Origin: Pelomonas sp. Root405
GTDB taxonomy: Bacteria > Pseudomonadota > Gammaproteobacteria > Burkholderiales > Burkholderiaceae_C
Length of the DNA stretch: 64,000 bases
NCBI RefSeq assembly: GCF_001425165.1
Contig: NZ_LMDU01000001.1
Location: 899,311 to 963,310, forward strand
Direction of reading: 5' to 3'
Shown piece by piece: positions 54,534 to 64,000 of the stretch. Each line of letters starts with the position of its first letter. Positions within the stretch are counted from its first letter, which is position 1. A program made the translations under genes and the position numbers. The notes under the pieces are model-generated. The model worked only from the letters and a program-made list of their open reading frames with translations, was not told the DNA's origin and did no database searches.

Positions 54534-55241
54534 ATGCTGAGCCGCCGCGGCTGGCTGGTGTTAGTAGCGGCCGTGCTGAGCGCCGCACTGACGGCGCGCC
54601 TGGGCTTCTGGCAACTCGACCGCGCCGCCTACAAGCTTGAGCTGCAGTCGGCCATCGACGCGCAGGCCGAGCGGCCCGCCCTGGGCAATGCCGAGCTGGA
54701 CGGCGCCGAGTTGCACCGCCGCGTCGTGCTGCGTGGTACCTGGGCCACCGATCACGCCGTCTGGCTCGACAACCGTCCCATGGACGGCCGCGTCGGTTTC
54801 TTCGTCGTGACGCCGCTGCGCCTGGCCGGCCGCGCCGATGCCATCCTCGTGCAGCGTGGCTGGGCGCCGCGTCATTCGGTCGACCGCAAGCTGCTGCCGC
54901 CGCTGACAACGCCGACGGGCGAGGTCGAGGTCGTCGGCCGGCTGGCGGCGTCGCCGTCGCGGCTATATGAGCTTGGAGAGGGCTCGGTCGGGGCGATCCG
55001 GCAGAATCTCGACCCTGTCGCCTTCGGCGCCGAGGCGGGCCTCAGCTTGCTGCCGCTGACGGTCGTGCAGACGTCGGCGAGCGTTGACGACGGGCTGTTG
55101 CGCCACTGGCCTGCGCCGGAACTCGGCCTTCACAAACACTATGGCTATGCCTTTCAATGGTTTGCGCTCTGCGCGCTGATCCTGGTCCTCTATGTCTGGT
55201 TCCAAATCGTCCGCCCCCGGCTCCGCCAGCAGCAGCCCTGA
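54534..55241 (+). CDS. SURF1-family cytochrome oxidase assembly protein
   Basis: A 235-residue protein with a membrane helix at each end (about 5-24 and 207-226) and a periplasmic SURF1 core: RLGFWQLDRAAYK, VWLDNRPMDGRVGFFVVTPLRL, ILVQRGWAPR and HKHYGYAFQWFALC. It helps insert heme a into subunit I. It shares about 50 bases with the following SCO-like gene in another frame. Confidence 0.93.
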   Translation: MLSRRGWLVLVAAVLSAALTARLGFWQLDRAAYKLELQSAIDAQAERPALGNAELDGAELHRRVVLRGTWATDHAVWLDNRPMDGRVGFFVVTPLRLAGRADAILVQRGWAPRHSVDRKLLPPLTTPTGEVEVVGRLAASPSRLYELGEGSVGAIRQNLDPVAFGAEAGLSLLPLTVVQTSASVDDGLLRHWPAPELGLHKHYGYAFQWFALCALILVLYVWFQIVRPRLRQQQP

Positions 55242-55890
55242 ACCGCTGAGCTTCTCGGTGCACAGCCTGCCCGACCCGCGTGCTGTGCCTCAACAGCGCG
55301 CCGGCCGCTGGAAGATGCTGCTGGTGCTGGCGATGTGCGCCGCGCCCGTCGTGGCCTCCTACTTCACCTTCTACGTCGTCAAGCCCAGCGGTTCGGCCTA
55401 TGGCGAGCTGATTGCGCCGGCGGTCGACATGCCCTCCGACCTGCCGCTGACCGACCTCCAGGGCCGCACGGTCACGCCAGCCTCGCTGCGCGGCCAGTGG
55501 TTTCTGACGGTGGTCCAGGGCTCCGACTGCCCGGCGGCCTGCGAGCGTCAGCTCTTCGTGCAGCGCCAGCTGCGCGAGATGCTGGGCAAGGAGCGCCCGC
55601 GCGTCGACAAGCTCTGGCTCCTCCCCGACACCGGCACGCCGCGCGCCGAGGTGCTGGCCGCCGTTGGCCAGAAGGGCGCCGAAGTCACCGTGCTGCGCGT
55701 GCCGGCCGACCGGCTGGCCGCATGGCTCAAGCCGGCCGAGGGCCGCAGCCTGTCGGACCATTTCTTCATCATCGACCCGATGAACCGCTGGATGGAGCGC
55801 GCGCCGGCCGAGCCTGAGCCCAAGAAGCTGCAAGCCGACCTCAGCAAGCTGCTGAAGGCCAGCGCCAGCTGGGACACCGCCGGCCGATGA
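55192..55890 (+). CDS. SCO-like membrane-anchored protein with CxxxC copper motif
   Basis: A 232-residue protein: cytosolic N-terminus, a membrane helix (about 42-62), then a thioredoxin-like domain. SDCPAACERQ gives CxxxC (C113, C117) and SLSDHFFIIDP places a histidine at H190, about 75 residues later, the pattern of SCO copper chaperones. Overall similarity to the genuine SCO at 57877-58479 is low. The gene starts inside surf1 and its stop overlaps ctaA. It may handle copper or disulfides during CuA or CuB assembly. A start at a downstream GTG (near 55258) is possible. Confidence 0.72.
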   Translation: MSGSKSSAPGSASSSPEPLSFSVHSLPDPRAVPQQRAGRWKMLLVLAMCAAPVVASYFTFYVVKPSGSAYGELIAPAVDMPSDLPLTDLQGRTVTPASLRGQWFLTVVQGSDCPAACERQLFVQRQLREMLGKERPRVDKLWLLPDTGTPRAEVLAAVGQKGAEVTVLRVPADRLAAWLKPAEGRSLSDHFFIIDPMNRWMERAPAEPEPKKLQADLSKLLKASASWDTAGR

Positions 55891-56975
55891 ACGACATGCT
55901 CCTTCCACTGGGCCAGGTCGCAGCCATCGGCGGCGCGGTCGCGCTCGGCCCGCTGATCTGGTGGCGCCAGCGTTCGCGCAGCGCCACGCCCGCCGGCCGC
56001 CTGCGCGCGCTGACGGCGTTGACGCTGTTCCTGACCTTCGACCTCATCGTCTTCGGCGCCTTCACGCGCCTGAGCGATTCCGGCCTGGGCTGCCCGGACT
56101 GGCCCGGCTGCTACAGCTCGGCCAGCCCGTTCGGCGCGCGCGAGCATATCGACGCCGCGGAGGCCGCGATGCCGACCGGCCCGGTCACCCATGGCAAGGC
56201 CTGGATAGAGATGATCCACCGCTACCTGGCCAGCGGCGTGGGCCTGCTCATCCTCGTCATGACGGTGCTGAGCTGGCGGCTCAAACGCCACGGTCGCGCG
56301 CGTGCGCCTTCGGCATGGCTGCCGACGCTGACCCTCGTCTGGGTCTGCGTGCAGGGCGCGTTCGGTGCGCTGACCGTGACGATGAAGCTCTTCCCGGCCA
56401 TCGTCACGCTGCACCTGCTGTTTGGCATGGGCCTGTTGATGCTGCTGGCCTGGCAGCACGAGGCCTATGAGCCGCGCCCGCTCTCCGTGCCGGCGCAGCT
56501 GCGCGCCGCCGTTCTGACGGTGCTCGTGTTGACGCTCCTCCAGGTCGGCCTGGGCGGCTGGGTCAGCACGAACTACGCGGTGTTGGCCTGCGACGAGTTC
56601 CCCACCTGCCACGGCGGCCAATGGTGGCCGCAGATGGACTTCGCCCAGGGCTTCCAGCTCTGGCGCGAGCTGGGTCAGCGCGCCGACGGCAGCTGGCTGG
56701 GCTTCGAGGCGCTGGCCGCCATCCACATGGCCCACCGCATCGGTGCAGCGGTCGTCTTGTCGGCCATCCTTGCGCTGGCCTGGGCGCTGCGTCGGCGGGC
56801 GCCGGGTTGGGCCAAGCTGCTGCTGGCCGGTGCCGGCTGGCAGCTCGCCTCGGGCCTGTCCAATGTTGTGCTCGACTGGCCCATCATCGCGGCCCTGGCC
56901 CACACCGCCGGCGCCGCCGTGCTGCTGGCCCTGCTCACCACCTTGTTCGCGCGCCTGCAGAAGGCCTTGCCCTGA
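55887..56975 (+). CDS. ctaA: Heme A synthase (CtaA/COX15)
   Basis: A 362-residue membrane protein with about eight helices that oxidises heme O to heme A. Conserved histidine regions are present: [48 protein letters not shown] and [12 protein letters not shown], with the extracellular cysteine pair in [12 protein letters not shown]. It overlaps the SCO-like stop by four bases and is followed by ctaB two bases later. Confidence 0.95.
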   Translation: MNDMLLPLGQVAAIGGAVALGPLIWWRQRSRSATPAGRLRALTALTLFLTFDLIVFGAFTRLSDSGLGCPDWPGCYSSASPFGAREHIDAAEAAMPTGPVTHGKAWIEMIHRYLASGVGLLILVMTVLSWRLKRHGRARAPSAWLPTLTLVWVCVQGAFGALTVTMKLFPAIVTLHLLFGMGLLMLLAWQHEAYEPRPLSVPAQLRAAVLTVLVLTLLQVGLGGWVSTNYAVLACDEFPTCHGGQWWPQMDFAQGFQLWRELGQRADGSWLGFEALAAIHMAHRIGAAVVLSAILALAWALRRRAPGWAKLLLAGAGWQLASGLSNVVLDWPIIAALAHTAGAAVLLALLTTLFARLQKALP

Positions 56976-56977
56976 CC

Positions 56978-57880
56978 ATGTCGACCTCCACCGCCAGTGC
57001 CCTGATGCACAGCCCGCGCTGGCAGCAGTTCTACCAGCTGACCAAACCGCGCGTCGTCCAGCTCATCGTCTTCTGCGCCGCCATCGGCATGGCGCTGGCC
57101 GTGCCCGGCCTGCCCGACCTGCCACAGGCGCTGACCATGCTGGCCGCCGTCGCCGGCATCTGGCTGGTGGCCGGCGCGGCCGCGGCTTTCAATTGCCTCA
57201 TCGAGGACGGCATCGACGCGCGCATGAAGCGCACGGCCTGGCGCGCCACCGCCAAGGGCGAACTCAGTCGCACGCAGACGCTGGCGTTCTCCGCGCTGCT
57301 GTGCGCGGCCGGTATGGCGCTGTTGGGGGTCTATGTGAACGCGCTGACGATGTGGCTGACGTTTGCCACCTTCGTCGGCTACGCGGTTATCTACACCGTC
57401 ATCCTGAAGCCGATGACGCCGCAGAACATCGTCATCGGCGGCGCCTCGGGCGCGATGCCGCCGGTGCTCGGCTGGGCTGCGCTGCGCGGCGACCTCGGCC
57501 CCGAGCCCTGGCTGCTCTGCCTCATCATCTTCCTGTGGACGCCGCCGCACTTCTGGGCGCTGGCGCTCTACCGCGTCGAGGACTACGCGCGCGCCGGCCT
57601 GCCGATGCTGCCCGTCACCCATGGCAACGACTACACGCGGCTGCAGATCCTGCTCTACACCTGGGTGCTGTTCGCCGCCACGCTGCTGCCTTTCCTGAGC
57701 GGCATGAGCGGCTGGTTCTACCTGGTCAGCGCTGTTGTGCTGGGCCTGGGTTTCTGCGGCTATGCCTTCCGGCTGTGGCGCGCATATTCGGAGGCGCTGG
57801 CAAGGCGGACCTTCTGGTTCTCCATCTGGCACCTGTCGCTGCTGTTCGCAGCCTTGTTGATCGACCACTACCTCCCATGA
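56978..57880 (+). CDS. ctaB: Heme O synthase (protoheme IX farnesyltransferase)
   Basis: A 300-residue UbiA-family prenyltransferase with about nine helices that attaches a farnesyl group to heme B. The first aspartate-rich motif is [15 protein letters not shown], with a second region at [15 protein letters not shown]. It provides the substrate for ctaA just upstream. Its stop overlaps the SCO start by four bases (ATGA). Confidence 0.96.
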   Translation: MSTSTASALMHSPRWQQFYQLTKPRVVQLIVFCAAIGMALAVPGLPDLPQALTMLAAVAGIWLVAGAAAAFNCLIEDGIDARMKRTAWRATAKGELSRTQTLAFSALLCAAGMALLGVYVNALTMWLTFATFVGYAVIYTVILKPMTPQNIVIGGASGAMPPVLGWAALRGDLGPEPWLLCLIIFLWTPPHFWALALYRVEDYARAGLPMLPVTHGNDYTRLQILLYTWVLFAATLLPFLSGMSGWFYLVSAVVLGLGFCGYAFRLWRAYSEALARRTFWFSIWHLSLLFAALLIDHYLP

Positions 57881-58479
57881 GCACTCGTCGCTTCGCTGTT
57901 GCCGCGCTGGGCGCCCTTGCCTTGTCGGCCTGCCAGAAGGCCGGGCCTGACAAGCTGGCATTCAAGGGCATCGACCTGACCGGCGCCGAGTACGCCAAAC
58001 AGCTCAACCTGACTGACCAGGACGGCCGTGCGCGGTCCCTCGCCGACTTCAAGGGCAAGGTGCTGGTGGTTTTCTTCGGCTACACGCAATGCCCCGACGT
58101 CTGCCCGACGACGATGGCCGAGGTCGCCGAGGTGAAACGCTCGCTGGGCGCTGACGGCGACAAGGTGCAAGGGATCTTCGTCACCGTTGACCCGGAGCGC
58201 GACACAGCCGCCTTGCTGAAGGCCTACCTCGCCAGCTTCGACCCCGGCTTCATCGGCCTGCGCGGCAGCGAAGAGCAGACCAAGGCAGTCGCCAAGGAGT
58301 TCAAGGTCTTTTACGCCAAGGTACCGGGCAAGACGCCCGACACCTACACGATGGATCACACCGCCGCGAGCTTCATCTTCGATACCGAAGGCCGCGTGCG
58401 CGTCTACGCCCGCTACGGTTCGGGCGCGCAGCCGCTGGCAGACGACATCAAGCTGTTGCTGGCTGAACGCAAAGTTTGA
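57877..58479 (+). CDS. SCO1/SenC copper chaperone lipoprotein
   Basis: A 200-residue lipoprotein: lipobox LSAC with Cys19 as the acylated residue, then a thioredoxin-fold domain. The copper site is CPDVC (C72, C76) and H161 in [13 protein letters not shown]. It assembles CuA in subunit II. It is the last gene of the oxidase series before the terminator. Confidence 0.95.
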   Translation: MSTRRFAVAALGALALSACQKAGPDKLAFKGIDLTGAEYAKQLNLTDQDGRARSLADFKGKVLVVFFGYTQCPDVCPTTMAEVAEVKRSLGADGDKVQGIFVTVDPERDTAALLKAYLASFDPGFIGLRGSEEQTKAVAKEFKVFYAKVPGKTPDTYTMDHTAASFIFDTEGRVRVYARYGSGAQPLADDIKLLLAERKV

Positions 58480-58513
58480 GCGGGGTCGGCCTGACCCGCA
58501 TTCGCCCAAAAGC

Positions 58514-58535
58514 AAACGGCCCCGCGGGGCCGTTT
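58514..58535. terminator. Bidirectional terminator between sco and rpoH
   Basis: AAACGGCCCC (58514-58523) and GGGGCCGTTT (58526-58535), a 10-bp perfect palindromic stem with a two-base centre, lie between the convergent stops. T runs are short (three on each strand). Confidence 0.75.
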
Positions 58536-58559
58536 CTCATGGTGACGCTGAAGTGGAGG

Positions 58560-59483
58560 TCAGGCGGTAGCGACCTCGGTCAGCGCCTTCTTCATCTTCT
58601 TCATCGCCGCCACTTCGATCTGGCGGATGCGTTCGGCCGACACGCCGTACTCCGCCGCCAGCTCGTGCAGCGTCATGCCGCCCGAAGAATCGTCATTCAC
58701 CTTCAGCCAGCGCTCCTCGACGATGCGGCGGCTGCGCGGGTCCAGCACGTCGAGCGCGCGGTGGATGCCGTCGCCCGCCAGTTCGTCGCGCGAACGCGCC
58801 TCGATGACGCGCGTCGGCTCATGGCTTTCGTCGGCCAGATAGGCAATCGGCGCAAAGCTCTCACCGTCGTCGTCCGTCTGCGGCTCAAGAGCCACATCGC
58901 CGCCCGACAGGCGCGTTTCCATCTCCAGCACCTCTTCCCGCTTGACGTTCAGCGTGCTGGCGACATGCGCCACTTCGGCGTCGGTCAGCGTGTTGCGGTG
59001 CGTGGCAGGGTTGCTCTCGGCGGCCTTGAGCTGATGCTTCATCGAGCGCAGGTTGAAGAACAACTTGCGCTGTGCCTTGGTCGTGGCGACCTTGACCATG
59101 CGCCAGTTCTTCAGGATGTACTCGTGGATCTCGGCCTTGATCCAGTGCATGGCGTAGCTCACCAGACGCACGCCTTGGTCCGGGTCGAAGCGCTTGACGG
59201 CCTTCATCAGGCCGATGTTGCCTTCCTGGATCAGGTCGCCTTGCGGCAGGCCGTAGCCAACGTACTGGCGGGAGATGGACACCACCAGGCGCAGGTGCGA
59301 CAACACCATGCGACCGGCAGCTTCCAGGTCGCCCTTGTCACGCAGGCTGCGTGCCGCAGAGTCTTCCTCTTCGGCGGTCAGCAGCGGCAGGCGGTTGACG
59401 GCGGAGATGTAGGCGTCCAGATTGCCCAGCGAGGGCACGAGGGCCCAAGGGTCGCGGACGGCAATGACAGAAGAAGCAGACAT
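58560..59483 (-). CDS. rpoH: RNA polymerase heat-shock sigma factor (sigma-32)
   Basis: A 307-residue sigma-70-family factor that directs RNA polymerase to heat-shock promoters. Region 2 has GDLIQEGNIGLMKAVKRFDPDQGVRLVSYAMHWIKAEI; the RpoH box is QRKLFFNLR; region 4 has LHELAAEYGVSAERIRQIEVAAMKKM. The ATG at 59483 follows an AAGGAT-type site. Its upstream region carries a perfect CIRCE operator overlapping a promoter, so HrcA repression is expected. Confidence 0.95.
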   Translation of the reverse strand: MSASSVIAVRDPWALVPSLGNLDAYISAVNRLPLLTAEEEDSAARSLRDKGDLEAAGRMVLSHLRLVVSISRQYVGYGLPQGDLIQEGNIGLMKAVKRFDPDQGVRLVSYAMHWIKAEIHEYILKNWRMVKVATTKAQRKLFFNLRSMKHQLKAAESNPATHRNTLTDAEVAHVASTLNVKREEVLEMETRLSGGDVALEPQTDDDGESFAPIAYLADESHEPTRVIEARSRDELAGDGIHRALDVLDPRSRRIVEERWLKVNDDSSGGMTLHELAAEYGVSAERIRQIEVAAMKKMKKALTEVATA

Positions 59484-59530
59484 CGGCTTGAATCCTTGCA
59501 AACCGCAGCGCGAAATGCCGCGGTGAGAGG

Positions 59531-59560
59531 ATATTAGCACTCCAATCCATCGAGTGCTAA
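59531..59560 (-). promoter_or_regulatory. Promoter of rpoH overlapping CIRCE
   Basis: Read leftward, TTAGCA (-35, 59555-59560) and TAATAT (-10, 59531-59536) are 18 bases apart, near the sigma-70 consensus. Both hexamers use CIRCE arm bases: the -35 lies within one arm and the -10 straddles the edge of the other, so a repressor on CIRCE would block polymerase directly. The predicted leader is about 40 bases. Confidence 0.55.
59534..59560. promoter_or_regulatory. CIRCE operator (HrcA binding site) upstream of rpoH
   Basis: TTAGCACTC (59534-59542), a nine-base spacer and GAGTGCTAA (59552-59560) match the CIRCE consensus at all 18 arm positions with the standard spacer. CIRCE is bound by HrcA, which releases on heat shock. 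It lies 51-77 bases upstream of the rpoH ATG, in the gap between cheW and rpoH. No hrcA is in the window. Confidence 0.95.
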
Positions 59561-59640
59561 GGCCGGCGCTGTCGGTGCTGCAACGCAGTGTTTCTAGGGC
59601 TGAAACAGTTTGCGGGCGCTAACTTGAGTAGCCGCCCCGC

Positions 59641-60141
59641 TCAGTCAACCAAGCCGAAATCCGGGCTGCGGATCATCGCCTCGATATCCAGCAGGATCAG
59701 CATGCGCTCGCCGAGCTTGCCCAGGCCGGTGATGAAGCGGGCGTCCAGTGCGGCGGGCACCTCGGGACGGGGCTTGATCTGGTCGGCGGTCAGCTCCAGC
59801 ACGTCGGACACGGAGTCGACGACAACGCCGACGATGCGGCCGCCAACGTTCAGCACGATGACGACGGTGAAGGCGTTGTACTCGCCGGCCTGGCCCAGGC
59901 GGAGGCGCAGGTCCAGGATGGGCACGATGACGCCGCGCAGGTTGACGACGCCCTTGACGAAGGCGGGGGCGTTGGCCACACGGGTGGGCGGCTCGTAGGA
60001 GCGGATCTCCTGCACGCGCAGGATGTCCAGGCCGTACTCTTCCTCGCCGATGCGGAAGGTCAGGAACTGACGGCCGTTGGTGGATGCCTGGGCCTGCACG
60101 GCCTGGCCACCTTGGCTGGGAACGAGGTCTGTGGAGCTCAT
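59641..60141 (-). CDS. cheW: Chemotaxis adaptor CheW
   Basis: A 166-residue CheW protein: [48 protein letters not shown] and [21 protein letters not shown] are family landmarks. It couples a chemoreceptor to CheA. No cheA or receptor is adjacent; the preceding gene is a MASE1/CHASE hybrid kinase, so it may serve the flagellar system elsewhere. ATG 60141 is the family start. Confidence 0.94.
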   Translation of the reverse strand: MSSTDLVPSQGGQAVQAQASTNGRQFLTFRIGEEEYGLDILRVQEIRSYEPPTRVANAPAFVKGVVNLRGVIVPILDLRLRLGQAGEYNAFTVVIVLNVGGRIVGVVVDSVSDVLELTADQIKPRPEVPAALDARFITGLGKLGERMLILLDIEAMIRSPDFGLVD

Positions 60142-60187
60142 CGGGCGCTGCTGCGTATTTAGGGCTGGGGACTGGGGGGCTGGGGCT

Positions 60188-63100
60188 TCATTCTGCCCGC
60201 TTGCCCTCCGGGGCCTGTGCCAACAATTCGTCAACCAGGGCGAGCAATTCGCGCACGTCGAGCGGCTTGGTCAGGTAATGCTGCGCGCCTGCAACCTGGG
60301 CTGCGGCGATCTGCTCCGGCTGGGCGTTGGCAGACACGACGACGACCGGAGGCAGCGCACGGCCGAGCTCGCGCATGCGGCTCAGCAGGGTCAGCCCGTC
60401 ACCGTCGGGCAACTGCCAGTCCAGCAGCAGCAGCGCCGGCGGTCGCTGCAGCAGCGCGCGCACGCCGGCCTCGACGGTCGGCGCCACCTCCAGCTCGATG
60501 CCGGGGCGCTGGTCCAGGATGCCGCGCATGACCTCGGCATTCAACGGGTTGTCTTCCACATAGAGCAGATGGCGCTGCGGCCCGGCGCGCGGGCCGGTCG
60601 GCTCCTCAGGACGCACCTCCTCGTTGACGGGCGCGGTGGCGCTGGCTGCGGGCAGCCGCAGCACGAAGCAGGCGCCCTCGTCGACCGCCTCGGCGCGCAG
60701 GCCGCCGTCCATCATCTCCGCCAGGCGCTGGCTGATGACCAGGCCGATGCCGGTGCCCGGCAAACCGCTGCGTTCGCGACCCAGGCGGTTGAACGGCTGG
60801 AACAGGCCGGCCCGTTGCTCGTCGCTCAGGCCCATGCCGGTGTCGCGCACGGCGATCTCGACCCAGCCCGGCTCGGGGCTCGCCGCTTCGATGCTGATGC
60901 TGCCGCCGGCGCGGTTGTACTTGACCGCGTTGCTGAGCAGGTTGGTCAGGATTTGCGTGACGCGGGTCGGGTCGCCGACGAGGCGCGTGGCGTCGGGGTC
61001 GATGCGCTGGCTGACCACCAGCCCGCGCTCCGACGCCAGCCCCTGCAGCAGGGCCAGCGACCGCGCCAGCAGCGGTGGCAGCTCCAGCGCCACCGGCTCC
61101 AGTCGCAGCGAGCCGGCCTCGATGCGGGAGAGGTCCAGCGTGTCGTTGATCATCTCCAGCAGATGCCAGCCAGCCTGGGCGATCTGCTGGGCGCGGCTAC
61201 GCTGGCCCGGCGCCAACGGCTCGCTGGTGTCCATCTGCATCAGCTGCGTGAAGCCGAGGATGGCGTTCATCGGCGTGCGCAGTTCATGGCTCATGCGCGA
61301 CAGGAACTCGTTCTTCGCCTGGTTGGCCGCGACGGCGGCCTCACGAGCGCGGTCGAGCTCCTCGATGCGCAGCTGGTCGGTGATGTCCTCGACGACGCCG
61401 ACCAGCCGGTGCGGCCGGCCGTCCGCGCCGCGCAACAGACTGACGAGCACGCGTGCGTGGGCGTGGCTGCCGTCGGGGCGGACATAGCGCTTCAGGCGCC
61501 GGTAGAACGGGATTTCGCCGCGCATCAGCCGGCGCGCCAGGCGGATGTCCTCGCGGCGGTCATCGGCATGGGTCACGTCGATGGAGCGCCTGCCGATCAA
61601 GTCCTCGGCCGAATAGCCCACCAGTTTGCAGAAGTGCGCGTTGACCTCCTGAAAGCCGCTGTTCAGGTCGGTGAAGGCGATGCCGATGGGCGCTGTCTCG
61701 AAGATGCTGCGGAAGCGCTGCTCGCTCTGGCTCAGCGCCCGCTCGCCCAGCGCCCGGTTGGCCACTTCACGCTCCAGCGCCGCCGTGCGCTCGCTCACCA
61801 GCGCCTCCACATGTTGGGTGCGGCCCGACATCAGCAGCAGCAGCGCGCCCACCATCGCCGTAGCCACCAGGCCGACGAGGGCAAACGCCCAGCTGCGGCC
61901 CGCCGGCTGCAGCAGGCCGGGCAGGTCGTAGACGCGCACCTCCCACTGGCGGCCGCCGAAGTCCAGTGGCAGCTTGACCAGCGGCAGCCCCGTACTGCTG
62001 CCGCGCTGCACGGCTTCGCAGCCGAGGCGGCCGCCCAGGCGCGGGAAGGCCGCGCCCGGCTCCAGGTCGACGAGGCAGGCGCCCAGGTGCTCCGGCCACT
62101 CCGCCGCCAGGCGCGACAGCAACAGGTCGGGCCGCAGCGTTGCAAAGACGACGCCGTCCAGGGACTGCTGGCTGGGTGCTGCCTGGCCGCGGTACAGCGG
62201 CTGGTAGACGACGACGCCGACGGTGGTTTCCTTGTCTTGCGACAGCTGGAAGCCCGCTGACGCCACCGGCCGACCCAGCGGCGCGGCCTTTTCTATGGCG
62301 GCGCGCGCACTCGGAATCGCGCGCACATTGACACCCAGCGCGCCGGCATTGCGCGACAGCGGCTCGATGAGGCGGATGGCCAGCATGTCCTCGTCCGTCG
62401 GCGGGCGCAGGTCACCCGCGCGCAGCCGGTCCCGAGCCCGGTAGCCACCCGGGAAGGCGTCGGCCGCAGCGGCGGCGTTGAAGCGCTCGACGTCGGCACG
62501 GGGCACGCGCAAAGTCAGCCCCAGCGCGATCAGCGAGCTGTCGCCCGTCAGGAAGCCGCTCGTGGCGCGCGCGAACTCTTCGCGCGTGGGCCGCGGCTTG
62601 ACCTTGACCAGGCCATGCACGCCCTCCAGCGCCAGCAGCGGCTCGCGCAGCCGGCCGGCCAGCGACTGGGCCGCGCTGGTCGCATCACGTGTGAAATCGG
62701 CGCGGTTGCGCTGGCGGTCCCATTCCAGCGTCGCGGCCACGCCCAGGCCGACCAGCAAGGTCGTCAGCAGCATCGGCAGGGCCACGCTGAAACGCCGCGA
62801 CGCCCAAGCGGAGCGCGGCTGGCCGATCAGCGCCAGCGTGATCGGCGTGGCGATCAGCATGCCCATCACGTCGCCCGTCCACCAGACGGTCCACACCAGG
62901 CCAGTCTGCGCGGCGGCGATCACGCCGGTGGCCTTCAGCAGCAGCGTCGCGCAAGTCGGGCTGATGACACCGGCCAGGGCGGCGGCCGCCAGATAGGCCA
63001 GGATCTCGCGGGGCGAGGCCAGCACCAGCGGCCGGCCGCACCAGCGCCGCAACAGCAGCGTGCCCGCCGCCGCCTGGGCCGCCGCGCCGCAGCCGATGCC

Positions 63101-63367
63101 GATGCCCAGCAGCAGCGCGCTTTGGCTCATGTCGGCCAGCATGGTGGCCTGCACGACGAAGGAGCCCAGGGCCACCGCCGGCAGATAGCGCAGGCCCCAG
63201 ACCAGCAGAACGGCCAGGCCCCAGCCGGCGGCCGGGTAGATGGGGGCCACCTCGTAGGGCGGCAGCACCATCAGCAGGCCGAGCCGGCCGAGCAGGTAGT
63301 AGACGAGCGTGACGCCCGCCGACAAGGCCAGGTAGCGACCCGCCGCGCGGGCGTCCACAGCGGTCAC
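60188..63367 (-). CDS. Hybrid sensor histidine kinase (MASE1-CHASE-PAS-HisKA-HATPase-REC)
   Basis: A 1059-residue protein. The N-terminal MASE1-like membrane domain (about 1-215, about seven helices) is followed by a periplasmic CHASE-type sensor (about 220-480), another helix (about 490-512), a PAS domain (about 545-670) and HisKA with [15 protein letters not shown] (about H692). The HATPase has [16 protein letters not shown] and GTGIGL, and a C-terminal receiver carries [13 protein letters not shown] (about D982). It probably senses an extracellular signal and phosphorylates its own receiver, passing phosphate to an unlinked Hpt protein. Upstream of cheW, 46 bases apart. Confidence 0.9.
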   Translation of the reverse strand: MTAVDARAAGRYLALSAGVTLVYYLLGRLGLLMVLPPYEVAPIYPAAGWGLAVLLVWGLRYLPAVALGSFVVQATMLADMSQSALLLGIGIGCGAAAQAAAGTLLLRRWCGRPLVLASPREILAYLAAAALAGVISPTCATLLLKATGVIAAAQTGLVWTVWWTGDVMGMLIATPITLALIGQPRSAWASRRFSVALPMLLTTLLVGLGVAATLEWDRQRNRADFTRDATSAAQSLAGRLREPLLALEGVHGLVKVKPRPTREEFARATSGFLTGDSSLIALGLTLRVPRADVERFNAAAAADAFPGGYRARDRLRAGDLRPPTDEDMLAIRLIEPLSRNAGALGVNVRAIPSARAAIEKAAPLGRPVASAGFQLSQDKETTVGVVVYQPLYRGQAAPSQQSLDGVVFATLRPDLLLSRLAAEWPEHLGACLVDLEPGAAFPRLGGRLGCEAVQRGSSTGLPLVKLPLDFGGRQWEVRVYDLPGLLQPAGRSWAFALVGLVATAMVGALLLLMSGRTQHVEALVSERTAALEREVANRALGERALSQSEQRFRSIFETAPIGIAFTDLNSGFQEVNAHFCKLVGYSAEDLIGRRSIDVTHADDRREDIRLARRLMRGEIPFYRRLKRYVRPDGSHAHARVLVSLLRGADGRPHRLVGVVEDITDQLRIEELDRAREAAVAANQAKNEFLSRMSHELRTPMNAILGFTQLMQMDTSEPLAPGQRSRAQQIAQAGWHLLEMINDTLDLSRIEAGSLRLEPVALELPPLLARSLALLQGLASERGLVVSQRIDPDATRLVGDPTRVTQILTNLLSNAVKYNRAGGSISIEAASPEPGWVEIAVRDTGMGLSDEQRAGLFQPFNRLGRERSGLPGTGIGLVISQRLAEMMDGGLRAEAVDEGACFVLRLPAASATAPVNEEVRPEEPTGPRAGPQRHLLYVEDNPLNAEVMRGILDQRPGIELEVAPTVEAGVRALLQRPPALLLLDWQLPDGDGLTLLSRMRELGRALPPVVVVSANAQPEQIAAAQVAGAQHYLTKPLDVRELLALVDELLAQAPEGKRAE

Positions 63368-63440
63368 TGGTGCACCCTTCGGCCTGCGGCCTTGCCCGCC
63401 AAGCGGGAGCGAGCTTGCTGGGGGCGACCCGGCGCCGCGC
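63368..63440. repeat. Palindrome-rich gap between the permease and hybrid kinase
   Basis: About 73 bases with several short inverted repeats, including CCCGC-CAA-GCGGG at about 63399-63411. The minus strand reads AAGCTCGCTCCC, partly resembling the pyr-cluster repeat around 39440. No T run, no ORF. Probably a degenerate member of an intergenic palindromic repeat family. Confidence 0.4.
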
Positions 63441-64000
63441 TCATTCGACCTGCGCCTCCCGCAGCGTCTGCACGACCGGCCGTTTCAGCACCCCGCGCAG
63501 GCTCCACCAGCCCGCGCTCCAGGCCAGCAGCGCGCCGCAGAGGGCACTGACCACCGGCACCCAGGGCTTGATCTGCCAATCGAACTCGAAGACATAGCGT
63601 GCCAGCAGCGCCGCCAGCACCAGTGCCACCCCGCCCGCCAGGAAGCCGGCCAGCGCGCCGACACCCAGCAGCTCGGCGCGCTGCACCTGGGCCAGCAGCG
63701 ATGACGGCGCGCCCAGCGCCCGCATCAGCGCGAACTCGCGTGTGCGCGCCTCGCGCGTGCTGCCCACGGCGGCCAGCAGCACGACCAAGCCGGTCGCCAG
63801 CGTGAAGCTGAACAGGAACTGCACGGCCTGGATGACCTGGTCCAACACGCGCTGCACCTGGTTCAGCTGCGCCGACACGTCGATGACAGTGAGGTTGGGG
63901 AACTGTCGGGCCAGCGCACGGTCCAGCTGGCTGTTGACGGGCGTGCGGTAGGCGGCGATCTGCGTGGCCGGCAGGTCGGGCAGGGCGGCGGCCTCGAACA
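63441..64000 (-). CDS. FtsX-type ABC transporter permease, C-terminal part
   Basis: The gene runs off the right edge, so only the last 185 or so residues are seen. They include two or three membrane helices (LATGLVVLLAAVGS, LGVGALAGFLAGGVALVLAALLARYVF, VPVVSALCGALLAWSAG) and the FtsX-motif region REARTREFALMRALGAPSS, ending VVQTLREAQVE. This fits permeases of the YbbP/LolE superfamily, which act in lipoprotein or lipid export with an ATPase partner that would lie outside the window. Confidence 0.85.
   Translation of the reverse strand, partial: FEAAALPDLPATQIAAYRTPVNSQLDRALARQFPNLTVIDVSAQLNQVQRVLDQVIQAVQFLFSFTLATGLVVLLAAVGSTREARTREFALMRALGAPSSLLAQVQRAELLGVGALAGFLAGGVALVLAALLARYVFEFDWQIKPWVPVVSALCGALLAWSAGWWSLRGVLKRPVVQTLREAQVE

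Noticed and set aside
60077-62260. 727-codon plus-strand ORF opposite the hybrid kinase
   Set aside because: Antisense to the PAS, kinase and receiver domains, which are clear on the other strand.
1-64000. tRNA, rRNA, integrase, transposase or prophage genes
   Set aside because: I looked in the intergenic gaps and gene products and saw none; only short palindromic repeats are present.

Overview
The window is GC-rich DNA from a betaproteobacterium of the order Burkholderiales, most likely a relative of Roseateles, Mitsuaria or Rubrivivax. This rests on protein character, on gene orders typical of that group (aroQ-accB-accC-prmA, rubredoxin-pilGHIJ-pilL, yqgE-ruvX-pyrR-pyrB-pyrC', coxB-ctaD-cox11-DUF2970-ctaE-surf1-ctaA-ctaB-sco-rpoH), and on the lysine/alanine histone-like tail at the left edge. 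It looks like ordinary chromosome: no integrase, transposase, phage gene, CRISPR array, rRNA or tRNA was found. No gene-free stretch exceeds about 200 bases.

Left third (1-24,000). The end of a histone H1-like protein is followed by a leftward run: aroQ, accB, accC, prmA and a DUF3426 zinc-ribbon protein (fatty-acid precursor supply, aromatic synthesis, ribosome modification). A second leftward run is RNB ribonuclease, TonB-like protein, aroE, mtgA, an unrecognised protein and a TlpA-type thioredoxin, mostly with 4-base stop/start overlaps. Next come a YqiA-like hydrolase, a secreted metzincin-like protease, and an accessory-looking block (two DUF707 proteins, an MFS transporter, a HAD phosphatase and a mannitol-type dehydrogenase). 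A PaaI thioesterase and the leftward thiD-hemL-mpl genes complete this part.

Middle (24,000-49,300). Rubredoxin leads into a Pil-Chp surface-sensing and twitching operon (pilG, pilH, pilI, pilJ, a 2013-residue pilL/chpA kinase) that ends with a diguanylate cyclase 8 bases downstream. A photolyase is divergent from a pyrimidine cluster (yqgE, ruvX, pyrR, pyrB, a dihydroorotase-like protein lacking the metal-binding HxH pair, acyltransferase). Then come lipopolysaccharide-type genes, gpmA, a rhodanese, grxC, secB, gpsA, trmL, comF and a BioC-like methyltransferase.

Right third (49,300-64,000). A complete aa3-type cytochrome c oxidase locus carries structural subunits II, I and III, the copper and heme assembly factors (Cox11, SURF1, SCO, heme A synthase, heme O synthase), a 36-residue membrane peptide and a second SCO-like protein. 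Convergent to it is rpoH (sigma-32), whose upstream region holds a perfect CIRCE operator overlapping a promoter. A cheW gene, a large MASE1/CHASE/PAS hybrid histidine kinase and the end of an FtsX-type permease close the window.

Most notable observations: (i) the start of accC is duplicated 116 bases upstream, giving a 37-codon leader ORF that repeats the first 11 residues of AccC and stops two bases before the accC ATG; (ii) the CIRCE operator on rpoH; (iii) a modular palindromic repeat in three copies inside the pyrimidine cluster; (iv) an in-frame 42-bp tandem duplication in the dehydrogenase gene; (v) a SCO-like paralogue with the CxxxC...H copper ligands in the oxidase operon.
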